DNA from: Aphis gossypii
Taxonomy: Eukaryota > Arthropoda > Insecta > Hemiptera > Aphididae
Direction of reading: 5' to 3'
DNA: 64,000 nucleotides
Assembly (NCBI RefSeq): GCF_020184175.1
Contig: NC_065530.1
Location: forward strand, 50,321,260 to 50,385,259
Under the pieces are notes generated by a model that saw only the letters and a list, made by a program, of their open reading frames with translations, was not told the DNA's origin and searched no databases. Below are positions 28,134 through 39,312 of the stretch, one piece after another (the stretch's first letter is position 1; each line of letters starts with the position of its first letter). Made by a program: the position numbers and the translations under genes.

Positions 28134-28189
28134 TTACTATCATCATAATTATTATTATACAATATACATGGTAGACATCCCAACGTCCG

Positions 28190-28805
28190 TCGGACGCTTA
28201 TCCATGGGTTGTTTCACAAAACAGTGGGAATTTCCTAGCGCGATCGTCCGACGACTGCGACGGGAATCCGTATGGCCGGTTGCGATTGGACGTCGACCCG
28301 GCCGTGGCGGTGCGCGCATGCGCCGCCTCATTTTCCTCGCGGGTGATGTGCGGGCGCTTCTTCCCACCTAGCGCGAACGCCGTTGCCGCCGCCGCGCCGC
28401 CTGCCTTCCTATATTGTGTCCGTCGACGACGACGCGCGCGCGGCGAAACGCACACGCGGCCGCTGCCGTCGCTTCTATCCGCGCGCACGCACACGCATCA
28501 GTGTTGGTGCGACAGTCTTATTATACGGACACCGTCGTCGACCGTGTTCGGACCGTATTCGTCATTTCAATATCAATCCGGGCGGTTGTCGTGTCTGCAT
28601 TTATATTTTATGAATTTTATAAAAACTTTTTTTTTTATTTTTCGTAAAAAAATATTTTTCGCGACGTTTTTGTACAATACCACGATTTAAAATTTAAAAT
28701 TTAATTTTTATCATACGCTTGTTGGTACCATCATGGTCGAAATTCGGCGGTGCAATTAGCGGCACTTGACCATCTGTCGACCGCCAATATTCCATCGTCG
28801 ACGCC
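28190..28805 (+). promoter_or_regulatory. GC/CpG-rich island and 5' UTR before the exon at 28806
   Basis: This is the most GC-rich stretch of the window (runs such as CGTTGCCGCCGCCGCGCCGC) and lies directly upstream of a well-formed coding exon on the + strand. An initiator-like TCAGT lies at about 28499. A short upstream open frame of eight codons (28733-28759, MVEIRRCN then stop) precedes the main ATG and could dampen translation. An in-frame TGA about 40 nt before the ATG at 28806 shows that the coding frame does not extend up into the island. Interpretation as an internal alternative promoter with 5' UTR is an inference; no transcript evidence is available. Confidence 0.5.
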
Positions 28806-29099
28806 ATGGTGGTACTGGAAAACCCGATGCCGGATCCTCTGGCCACCGGCGTCGGTCTGGTGCAGGATGCCGCGGCCACCACCCCGTTAACCGTGGACAC
28901 GACCGGTGCCGTGGCGCCGCAACACCACCAATCGTCCGTCGGTGGTTGTCTGTCTGCCACGTACCCGATACCCACGACCGCTGCGGCGGCCGCGGCCGCG
29001 GCCGGTCAAAGGCACCATTTGAAAATGGTGCCCAAACGGTTCATCAACATGCACCAGTGGTTCAACCCGATCGGCGTCAAGCAGATCAAAGAGGCCATG
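28806..29099 (+). CDS. candidate alternative first coding exon (98 codons), product not recognised
   Basis: ATG in a strong context (GACGCCATGG), 98 codons, then ATG|GTATGT, a good donor. Codon choice is GC-rich, unlike the intron around it. The protein starts MVVLENPMPDPLATG, has a low-complexity middle with an Ala8 run, and ends in a more ordered-looking segment, LKMVPKRFINMHQWFNPI followed by GVKQIKEAM. I do not recognise a family. The exon ends in phase 0, exactly like pum exon D, so it could splice in frame to the next pum exon and give a Pumilio isoform with a different N terminus. Equal phases have a one-in-three chance of occurring by accident. Alternatives: the first exon of another gene lying further right on the same strand, or a nested gene. 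The exon and its start are fairly well supported; membership of pum is not proven. Confidence 0.6.
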
Positions 29100-32000
29100 G
29101 TATGTGCCCGACGTGAATCTTGTATACCTGTCTTGTCCACACACCATTCATAACATAAGCACAACACAATTGTAGATGTCTTGGGATTTTTTTTTTCGTT
29201 TTATCGCGATAACATAGAAAAATCTGTCCCCACGATTTTCCCGATATAGTAGTTCTACATTCTTTCTTGGATCACGTCTATGAGAAAAATAAATAATATT
29301 TTCTTTTGGCAAAAAACCATGAAAATTGCATACCATGTATCATATATTAAATTATGTATAAAACATATATATATATAATATATTATTTTATTTACGTAAA
29401 ATATATTTTATCTACATGCAATGTCCACCACCACTATATCGTGGTTATGTATTATACAAATTTTTATCTCTATTCGCCTCGACAAAAACGTTTTCTCTGG
29501 TCCATTAGCCATCATCTTCTCACTCTTTTGCTGATATGGATGAATAATATACCATGTCGTTTTCACACGTCCGACTATACCTACGTGATGTACTCGACAT
29601 TAAAAAAAAAGAGTAGGGAAGTCAAACGGTTTTCTAAGCACATGCACCTCGGTGGTGGGGTGCACCGTGGCCATACCGGTGTTTTGCGGCGACGTGTTTT
29701 TGTTGAACACCGCGCGTATGCGATTTAAGCCGGTTAACTTGGCCCGAAAAAAATGAATTATTTTGTAATGGGAAATAATAACTATGTTCGTCCTCAGAGA
29801 CTACAACGAAATATATTACGATTTCAAAAAAGAAAATGTGTATACCGTTTCTCAAATCTCGCTAGACCCCATCCATAAATCTGTTTTATTTTTTATAACC
29901 GTATAAATATATTACACGCGTGGCTCTTAAAATATAAATATATATATATTGGTATATATTTATACCTGTAGTATATATATTATGTTCTCTATGTACATTT
30001 AACAAACTTTATGCGATCATGACTATTGCTATTTAAATGCATTATTTAAATTCAAAATGTAATACCTTTAAAGTGAATTGGTGGAGTGGTACCCAAATTT
30101 TAGCAATTGCTCTAAAAGTCATAGACCTCTGGATACAGGTCGTTGAGTTTTCAAGGTTCATTCTCGATCAGTTTTATTATCGAAAACGCATTATTCGTGC
30201 GAAACCGATACAAGTAGACCGTGTACAGATTGATTTTTGTTCGTTTGTGCGAAAAACCCTAGAAACATTAGGTTTTTTAAGAGGCTATTGACACTACGAT
30301 GGTAAAACTACCCAACGCTAACAATAATGCGTTTTTCTTTACAACCAGAGCGTGACGACCCCATAAAGCGGTTTTTTTCTAATTTTTGACACAAAATTTT
30401 CCCAAGTTTACCGGAATAATTTCCGGGTTGTCACTAAGATGCATGCAAGCAGTTATTCCTTTTATAAACATATAACATAGGCTAAAGCAAAATTTTTTAA
30501 TGTCATTAATAATACAAACCACAAAGTCAATTATAACATATTATATTTAAACACAAATGCTTATTAATAATGTTCTTAAAAGTTAAATGAACATTTATGT
30601 GTGTATATATACTTATGTGTTGTGCATTTCAAAAGATCTTATCAGTTTAATTTAATTTTGATATACGTAGTAGTTACCTACGTTAAAATAAATTTTACTT
30701 AAGCAACGGAATTTAATATATAGTTTTTTTTTAAAACCTAATTAACTTTATTAAAAACTCGTTCTTGATATCAGATGTTGGAAGTATATATTATTATTTA
30801 TAAACGGTATGAAAGCCGTTAGATTGTGACAATACGGCGGGTGAAATTGTTACGTTCGCCAAGTTCGACGCTGATTGGTCATCTTTTGATACAATTATAT
30901 GCCCGAGGACACGTAGTATTCGAACAATTGGTGTATTTTAATCAATACTGCAAAGAACAAAACAAATCTTTCAAATTGGGGACATGGCTCTCGAAACCAA
31001 TGCTTATCAGCAAATTGTTTTTGTGTGCTACACGTTTCTAGCCTATTATTTTTATTTTGCCAGACTGTACAGATATAGAATCTGTGGACAAACTAGAATA
31101 TATATATATATTATATATAAATTGGCCGAAATTTGATAGTATTCATAATTTTTTAATGAACACAAAAAATAGCGTACAATTCTTATTTTTTCATTATTTT
31201 AATTTTACGAGTTACATTATCATTTATATACAAAGTAAATACACCTATCGTGGTTTTGTCTGTTAGTGTAGCGTATTAATACTATACATATGTAATAATA
31301 CATACTATAGTAAGTATTATGCGTAATTGTTGATTTCGAAAAGGTTTATACTAAATATACACTAAGGACTTATTGTTTAGTAAAAATCGTTTATGCAAGA
31401 AAATTATACCTATATATATACCATTTCTTCTTCCTTGCAGTCTTCAGTATTTTATATTTATACATCATAATTCCTCTCATTTTCCATCTCTTCGTATTTA
31501 TGACATCGTATAATAATGAAATTCCTTTGCAGAACGCTTGTGGTGTAGAAAAAAAGAGGGATCTCAGAGATTGATGGTCAAACGATATTTTCCAAGCCGA
31601 ATTATGGTTACCCTCATCAGTATTGACCCAAACTCGTATGTCATAACGAATTGTCTGTACAAATGTAGAGATCAGTGTGTCTTATAATATTTCTTATTGT
31701 TATTATAGTTCCAACGTGTATTTTTCCTCTTGCCTTTATTATATGTGCTAAAAAATAGTAAAAATACGTTTTCATATAAAATATGAGTAATAATTAGGTA
31801 CTGTTAAGTGTAATTTAACTTCAAGTCTTGGCCATTAATTTATCGCATTATGTTGTTTAATTAAAGATATAATTATATAGATGTTCAGAGATATTTCCTT
31901 GTATTAATCGAAAGAAAATCAATTTCTATTATTCCTTATCATTGTGAGTTAAACTAATAAGTCGAAATAGTTTTATTTGAATAAAATATTTTGAGTTAAT

Positions 32001-33391
32001 TGTGTTAATTAAAATGACCAAATGACTAAATATGTATTATCATATTTTAACATGTCAAAGAAAATATAATTATTTATACCTATAAATATATATTTATTTT
32101 GTCTTAATTCCTAGTAGGTATATTAACTGTATTTTATTATTGTTACCCACTGAAAAATTTACTTCAAATAGTTTTATTATTATTGTTTGTATTTAAATTT
32201 AAAAAATGAAAGTAATGAAAAATTGTTTTCATGACTCAAAAAGGCATCCGGGGAAATTTAAGTGCCATACGTTTTTTAACCGCAAATTTAACGAAATTAA
32301 CTTTCTTTAAAAGCATGGAACAAAAAGTCCTGAAAACTCAAGGTGCCTCCCTTACTTTTTCACAATATTAAAACAATGGCGATTAATTTTAAAACTTCCT
32401 CTGTAGAGAAAGGTATCGTCATACGATCATTAGTTATAACATCTTTTAGTTTATTCGATCATTAATTTCTTGAACTTCAGTGAGGTATTTTCTAGAACCG
32501 TGAATACATTTAGGTAACTATTTTACGTGTGGTACATTTAACTATTTAAAATATAAATATTTTTTTCTGATAAGTAGTTAGAAGTATTATTAAATTAAAT
32601 AGAGTGGGCTAGATGACTAAACTATAGTAGGTGTAGGTGATAAATAAAAAGTTTTCATTTAAACCCTTAAAACTTGGCACTCGGGAATATTAATTATAAA
32701 AAAATCAGTCGTTTAAAATGAATTATGAAAGAATAAAAGAAATACGTTAGTGTGAATTGTATTTTATTTTTTAATTTATTTATAATGAGATTTCTTAATT
32801 TAAAAACAATGAAGGTTGGAAATGTACGAATTCACTAAAAGTAAACAGCAGCGTTTTCGTATTGAATAAAGTGCAGAGGAGTTTCAATAAAGGAGATAAA
32901 CTCAATATAGGTTGACGTTTTTAAGATTTTTTTATATGTATAATTAGAAATTATTTTTTATCATTCATTGTTATTTACCAGTTTATTTTTAAAAACTTCA
33001 TGTTTTTTACCCTTTTCGCAACTTTTGATACATACTTGTAACGAATGTCTTCTCAGTATCCTAAGAAATGTGTATGCCGATCAACGGACAAAAGTATACG
33101 ATTTTCGTGGAAAGTAGATTTCTTTCTGGACAAGCATTATCTTGATGTATTGCATTCGAATTCCCTTCTATTGCTACCATTATTTATGTGCGTAGGTAGA
33201 TTAGATACCTAGTAAAGCATTTTATATATTAAAGTAAATAAAAAGGGATACAGTTCTCAGGGTATATAAAAAAAAAAAATGATAGTATCGATTTAAATCG
33301 TATCTCTATTTGTTTAAATCATCAGAGTGTTATTATTATTGTTTTGCCTTTGATGATGATCAGTTTTTTATTATTTCAGATATCAGTTAAC

Positions 33392-33409
33392 AAAAAAAAA
33401 AAAAAAAAA
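33392..33409. repeat. poly-A tract (18 nt)
   Basis: Uninterrupted A run in the giant intron. I found no target-site duplication or retroelement body upstream, so it is treated as a simple repeat. Confidence 0.85.
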
Positions 33410-34971
33410 GGTTGTATAAACTGTAAATGTGACGGTTGTTATTATATATGTATTGTTTTGATGAAAATGTTTATTTTATGCTATTTCAACAATTTTATTA
33501 AGAAATAAAGTGACTCGCATTTCGTGTTTTTCGTTGATCCAATCATTTTACAATTTCCGATTACTGACAAAATTCTTAATCATCGCGTCCTAGTCGTATT
33601 AAAAATGTTATGCAAAACTAATTATTAATTTCCAAATTACAAATTTAATAATAAAAAAGTATGCTGGTAATATGTTGATAAAAAAATTAAAAATACTGCG
33701 TATTATAATATATTGGTTGTATACTAAATTGTTGTAATTGTTTTTACTTCCATTTTACTAAAATTTCTAATTTCAATGCCATGTTAGTACTAGTAAATAT
33801 TTTGTAGGCGGTTTTAAGCTTCTGAAGATTTAATTGTACATAAATTGTGTATCAGTCTGTTCTAAACTAATTAATTGTTACTAATGGACACACGTTTTGA
33901 ATATTAAAATTACTATTCATTGGTCTTGCTTATCTATAATTTGACACTAGTTATTAATTTGTTTCTTAGTAATTATTTTGGCCGTGATCTGCATATGACT
34001 TTCTAATCAATAAATGTAATACATTATATTATTTGGTTCTAAATATTATAATCGTTTTATTTTATGTTACTTGTTTTTCTCTTTGATATTGGATACAACA
34101 TTTTTTTTTACTTTATAAGTGTTTATTTTTGTCTGGACTAAGTAAAACAGGGTCTAAATTAAATGTTTTTGTGTAATCGCACAATAACAAAATATAATAT
34201 GTTGTGTAGATAATTTATTTTTTTTACATTATATATATCTAATGCATAATGACGCGAATCAAATTGAATGTCATGCACCAAGAGAAGGAAAACTCCCCAT
34301 GATAGAAAATCGATCGCCTTAACTTTCACCTTATTAGATTTAGTGGAAAAGCCTTTCCTTTATTATTTAAATAGCGTATGTTCAATTTTCATAATTCACT
34401 TGCTTAAAAATAACTATATATAAATCTATATTAAACGAACAACGCCCAGAGTTAGAACTAAAAGTTAATAAAATTCCAACACCATATAATATTTAAGACG
34501 TTCCAGTAATTTTGAGACCACAGTATAAGTTGGCCGGCTTAATGTCATTTAAAAATCCTCCAATTATAAAATAAATTAAAAGAGTTTTTATCTACAAAAA
34601 TAATGACGGGCTTCAAAAATGTATATTTTAATTACACTTGAAATCAAGTTGTTTAATTTTTGATAAATATATTTTTTTTTAACCTTTCCTGATTATAATT
34701 CACAAGATATTAATTTTACTTGCAATATGAAATTGTGATATGTATATAATTGCTTGTGGTAACTAGAATAAATTATTTGATCCATGTATTTATTTTTATT
34801 CAATGCAAATTATCGTTTATTTTATTACATGTTTTGAATACTTTTGACAAACAACATATTTTAAACATCACGATACAGTGTTATTTTTATGCCCCATGGA
34901 ATTAATATATTATAACGTGCTTAAACAATGAGTTCGTGTTGCAATTACAAATTATCCATTTAATTAAGAGC

Positions 34972-34994
34972 CAATAAAAATTGTATTTTTATTG
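34972..34994. repeat. perfect 10-bp inverted repeat, 3-nt loop
   Basis: CAATAAAAAT, TGT, ATTTTTATTG. It lies 90 nt upstream of the first fused splice site. It is AT-rich, so chance is possible. Confidence 0.7.
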
Positions 34995-35039
34995 CTAACT
35001 TTATATTCTATAACTTAACATACTTATATTAACTATTTT

Positions 35040-35138
35040 TTTTCGATGTTCTATTTATTAATGTGTATTTTATTTTATTTTTCAGGTGAGTGATGCTCGT
35101 TTATAAATCAAAGCTTATAAAGTACTTTTGTTGTAAGT
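35040..35138 (+). other. recursive splice site (ratchet point) 1 with short cryptic exon
   Basis: A long T-rich tract (TATTTTATTTTATTTTTCAG, ending at 35085) is joined without any exon to GTGAGT (35086-35091). This fused 3'/5' splice site is the defining structure of a recursive-splicing point, where the upstream exon is first joined to a zero-length exon that regenerates a donor. A possible branch point (TTAAC/TTAACT) lies about 55-70 nt upstream. A second strong donor, GTAAGT, sits at 35133-35138 and defines a 47-nt cryptic exon, as found next to Drosophila recursive sites, where it is thought to help exon definition. If that exon were kept in pum mRNA it would add a TAA after six codons. 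It lies 26 kb from the exon D donor. Recursive use is inferred from sequence. Confidence 0.75.
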
Positions 35139-35314
35139 AATTTTAAAATTTATGGTAAAATCTCAACTATCTAATAGGTACATAAAAGAATTTTAATATG
35201 GTTTACCTGTTTCAAAACTTAATTTACTTCAATGCGATGTCCGGAACTAATTAAAATTACTTACCAAACCAATTATGTATCTATGGGAAGGGTTGAAAAT
35301 TATTATGTATATGC

Positions 35315-35340
35315 GTGTGTGTGTGTGTGTGTGTGTGTGT
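35315..35340. repeat. (GT)n microsatellite
   Basis: Thirteen GT units about 230 nt after the first ratchet point. UG repeats in RNA are known binding sites for CELF/Bruno-type and TDP-43-type splicing regulators, so an effect on nearby splice choice is possible but not shown. Confidence 0.9.
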
Positions 35341-35575
35341 TGATTGTGCTTCTCCTCTTCCCTAGCCTATAGAAAAATGTAATTAAATCTCCAGCAGTGA
35401 TACCATTGTGGTAATTCAAGTGGGAAGAGGTCACCCAGGCAATAATTCGATTTGTGCTGTTAATCGTACATGGGGCTAAGTGTAAATCTGAATCATAGAA
35501 GGCTCAACTCCCGGCTGTAATAGTTTTGTTGTCAATGCATTTAGAATGCTGTTGAAATCCAAATAAAATAAAACC
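35341..35575. other. less AT-rich patch ending in an A-rich tail, possible retroelement 3' end
   Basis: This stretch differs in composition from its surroundings and ends in AATAAAATAAAACC, resembling the A-rich simple tail of non-LTR retroelements. No reverse transcriptase frame is visible and I could not define target-site duplications. It may equally be a unique conserved element. Confidence 0.2.
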
Positions 35576-38500
35576 TTAAAATTATAATTAGGTCAAATAA
35601 ATAAAAATATATTTTATTAAAAGTATATTTAATATTGATGGCTATTTTTTGCATCGAAATATTAAATATTCTTTTGGATTAAAACATACGATACTTACAA
35701 TATATTATTATCTATAAATTATTTATAATAATGGATATTTACTTTGTAATCGAGTAGTATATTGTCATGTACGTCTTAGATAAATACGTGTCGTTTTGCA
35801 TCTATTTGAAATATTAAAGCACATTTCAATGAAAAACTAACTGAAATAAATAAATTAATGATTTCTATGATATCGTACATTTATTTATTACAAGGCTCGC
35901 GTATTTTATTAAGTTGTAGTATCTAAGAAATAAATTGCTAGATTCTGTTGCGATCCAGAGTTCAATATCATTTTATTTTCCCAATATTTTCTCTATTGAT
36001 ACGTAAAGGTGTTGTCGGATGATATGCTTAGCGCTTCAGCGGTCAAAGAAAAATCCACAAAAATTCTATCAAAAGAGCAAAAGGTTAACACTGCCGGGTT
36101 TTGATCGGATTATGTTCATTTTATATAACTTTGAGCTAAAGCACTTAACTATTCCTCTCGAGGCTTATAATCGCATTAATGGCTGTCGATTATTTTATAA
36201 ATCATCTTCAAATTTCAACATTTTTATTTGTCTCCCCTGCGAAAAGTTTTCAAGTGCCATACTCTTGTTATGCAACGTTTATACATCATAATGGTGTATT
36301 GTTGATTAAATCAAAACGGGTTGTCTTACAATTATAATATAATTATAACTATAATTCGCAGTTTCCTGTTTTAAAAATGTTTAATAAATAAGGGAGTGTA
36401 GTAAATACTAGGATTTTTATGAACATACACAGCAGGTTCTCTATATCTTTGTCATCTTTGTTTTACAACATTTTTTATGAGAACCATATTTAAAGAGTGA
36501 TATAGTCATTATCGTGTTGTTTTTTCCCTTATCTTGTTCACCAAAATTAAATATAATATAATTCATACATATAGTTATAGGTTATATTTACACTTATAAT
36601 ATTTGAAGCATATTTATACATGAAATAATAGCATTGTGTGTTCTGGTAATATAATTATATTGAGCTAGTCATCAATAGTGTGTAACCACTCTCACATTAG
36701 GTACAGGAAATTAAAAGGTATTTTGTCATACAGAGATTCGACGCACGCAAGTGCACGGGACAATATATTTCAAGCTTAATCGAAAAATTATAACAACGAA
36801 CATCGTTCAATAATAATGCTAATGGGGCTAGCTGCCCCTCAGTGTCGCTGGGCATATCCTTTGCCATGGTAATATTGCGGGGAGGGATTAAATTATTCGT
36901 GCAAAAGATGTTGTATGTCTCGACACATGCAACAAAGGGTGTGATTGGGGGGTTTACGTTGCCGGATGAACATTCGTGCGTCTGTTGGCAAAACGATGCT
37001 GCCGGATATAGATAAACGTTTCCGCTCACCGTTAGAACTTTAGAAGTATGAAGTAATGCGTTTCGTATTTAGAAAGGATCCCTTTTTACGATTTAAAGAG
37101 AATATCGAGAAAAAATATACGGAGTTATAATAATGTATATATTTTATGTGTAAATAACTAGCTAAAAAGAAAAAGAAAAAAGTCATCGTGAATTATTATA
37201 TCATAATAAATATTCTATTAAATCGAATACGATACTTTCATTTCAATATTCTACGTCAAATTTATTCACAACAAATACATAATATTAATTCTTATCTCAA
37301 ACCCCCGTTCCTTTATTTACCAACTATATCCAATTATTTTAGTACTATTGTGTTGAATTTAAAAATATCAAATCGATGAACTCAATCAAAATGAACAAGC
37401 TCGTTTATAATTGTAATATATTTATAAGATAATCATAAATAACAGTGTAATAATAAATTAATATGAATTTAGCATATTAAACAGTTTGCTACAGTTGATG
37501 AATATATATTATGCATATATAGGTATTTGAATATATGTTTCTTTATATCATTGAAGTGCCTATAAGATACTAATTTTAGTAATTATTTCATAAATCTTAA
37601 TTGTATGTAATATAGTATTCTGCGATATAATGATAGAATAGTATTTAAAAATTCAAGCACACCTATTATTATAGAGAATAAATAATTCGGTTTACCAATT
37701 ATATTTTAAGATCTCAGAAAATGCATATTATATTGTACAGTTCCTGGCGTTCATAGATTTATATTTATTTACTTAAATGTTTTAAACTAGGTAACAAAAT
37801 TATGGTACATACAAAAAATCATAATTGTATCAATATATTAAATTGATTGTGTATATATTAAATAAGACAATGATTTAAATTATCTATTTGTTATCCATTC
37901 ATTATAAGTTATAAGTGTTCTAACATTAATAACTAATTATAAGGGTCAGCTGATAATCCTTAAAAATAATTGCTCCTCTGTGTTGAGTCATTATAAAAAT
38001 ATCATTGAATGTGTTCATAGTTATTAATCGTATTTAATGTAAAATAATAATTACTCATGCTAACGTTCTAGGATTAATTTTGAATCTAGTTAATAGCTAT
38101 TCAAATAATGTATATTTATTATAAGTGTTCTAAATATTCAAGACGAAGGAATAGTTGGTATTATATTATATTTATTATACTTTTTAAACTCAATGTTGTT
38201 TAGTTTTATCATTTAAGGAATGAAGGTTGAAGAATTATTTGTTACCATGTCTTCATACTCGTAGTATTCATATAGAATACTATGCGTGTAGAATCTGTAG
38301 AGTATATTAAAAAAAATAAAAATAAATACAGTTTTATCATATTAATTTTTAATAAAAAATGTGTGGCAAATATATTAAATTTATGTAATTAGAGATTACT
38401 ATAATCTGTGTGGTGGCGTAGTGAATGATGATGTAAAGTAATGTTTTTTCGTGGTTTTTATTATTATTCACCTATAAGCCAACTCAGTTCACGCTCAGTT

Positions 38501-39284
38501 ATAGATATAATTAAGCATTATATAGTTAGATTTGAAATGTTGTAGACTTGGACATGGTAAATTTGGCTTGAACAGGTTTAACACATTTATAATCTTAAAT
38601 TTACTTTGGATATCGTAACAAAAGGATATTTTATATTTTTATTATTATCTCATTCATTACTGTACAGTCTGTGTGTATTAGTATTCTTCTTCCTCCAATC
38701 ATTATAAATGTTCCAGTCATGAGCATTACTGGGTAATTGTTGGCTGATGGCAGATCTTAATTAATGGAACATTGAACGAGATAAACGGAGAGAAATAAAA
38801 ATTGCAAGATCCGTTATTTTTTTTTTTTTTATTAGGAACCGGTTTCGCGAGAGATTCGTTGTGAACCGGACGGCCACTGAACTCCGTGTCCGTGCATACA
38901 ACGTTGCCGGAAATACGATTCGTTCTATTTTCGATGTGTATGTATTCTACTAGATTTTTTTAAACGTATCTTGAGTTCGACGAACTATCAGTTATAAGAA
39001 AAGTTCAATGATTGTCAATTGTTACCATCTCGTAATCTGCAGTTTTATAGACGTCCAAAGTTAAATTAAAGGAAAATGAACCAATTACAATAGTATATAA
39101 AATACACATAAAAATATAAGTTGCTAGAAGATGACTATGCTATTAGAGAAAGCGAAGTTTTCTTTAGTATAGTTAAAAATCAATGTTATTTTTTTAAATG
39201 TCTTTCCTTCTCATCTCGTTAACACAATAGAAACTGAAAGAAAACCTTTCTTAAGAAGTAATCGATATTCCTCGAGATATTTGT

Positions 39285-39312
39285 ACACACACACACATAC
39301 GCACACACACAC
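39285..39312. repeat. (AC)n microsatellite, interrupted
   Basis: Two AC runs separated by a TACG interruption. Confidence 0.85.

Larger units (their letters stand above)
9043..28189 (+). other. giant pum intron, first segment
   Basis: Donor GTATGT at 9043. This 19-kb stretch is AT-rich with short open frames only, none recognisable. It contains a C15 run (11128-11142), a perfect palindrome (12688-12710), CpG-rich islands at about 14.4-15.8, 19.4-20.3 and 24.0-24.6 kb, and microsatellites. No tRNA, transposase or reverse transcriptase coding sequence is visible. Intron status is inferred because the last pum exon needs a downstream partner and none is found in the window. Confidence 0.7.
29100..35085 (+). 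other. giant pum intron, segment up to the first ratchet point
   Basis: AT-rich, with no recognisable exon. Lower-AT patches near 30.0-30.4 kb hold an 84-codon frame that resembles nothing known and a small palindrome, CCGGAA/TTCCGG, near 30.41 kb. A poly-A run of 18 lies at 33392-33409 and a CAATAAAAAT/ATTTTTATTG hairpin at 34972-34994. The segment ends at a fused splice site. Confidence 0.7.

Noticed and set aside
28198..28690. Several overlapping frames of 70-136 codons on both strands in the GC-rich island
   Set aside because: Arg/Ala/Pro-rich frames typical of GC-rich, stop-poor DNA. Mutually exclusive and without conserved motifs; the region is better read as promoter or 5' UTR.
36697..37029. 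110-codon minus-strand frame
   Set aside because: No family resemblance, no splice or promoter context; explained by a locally lower AT content.
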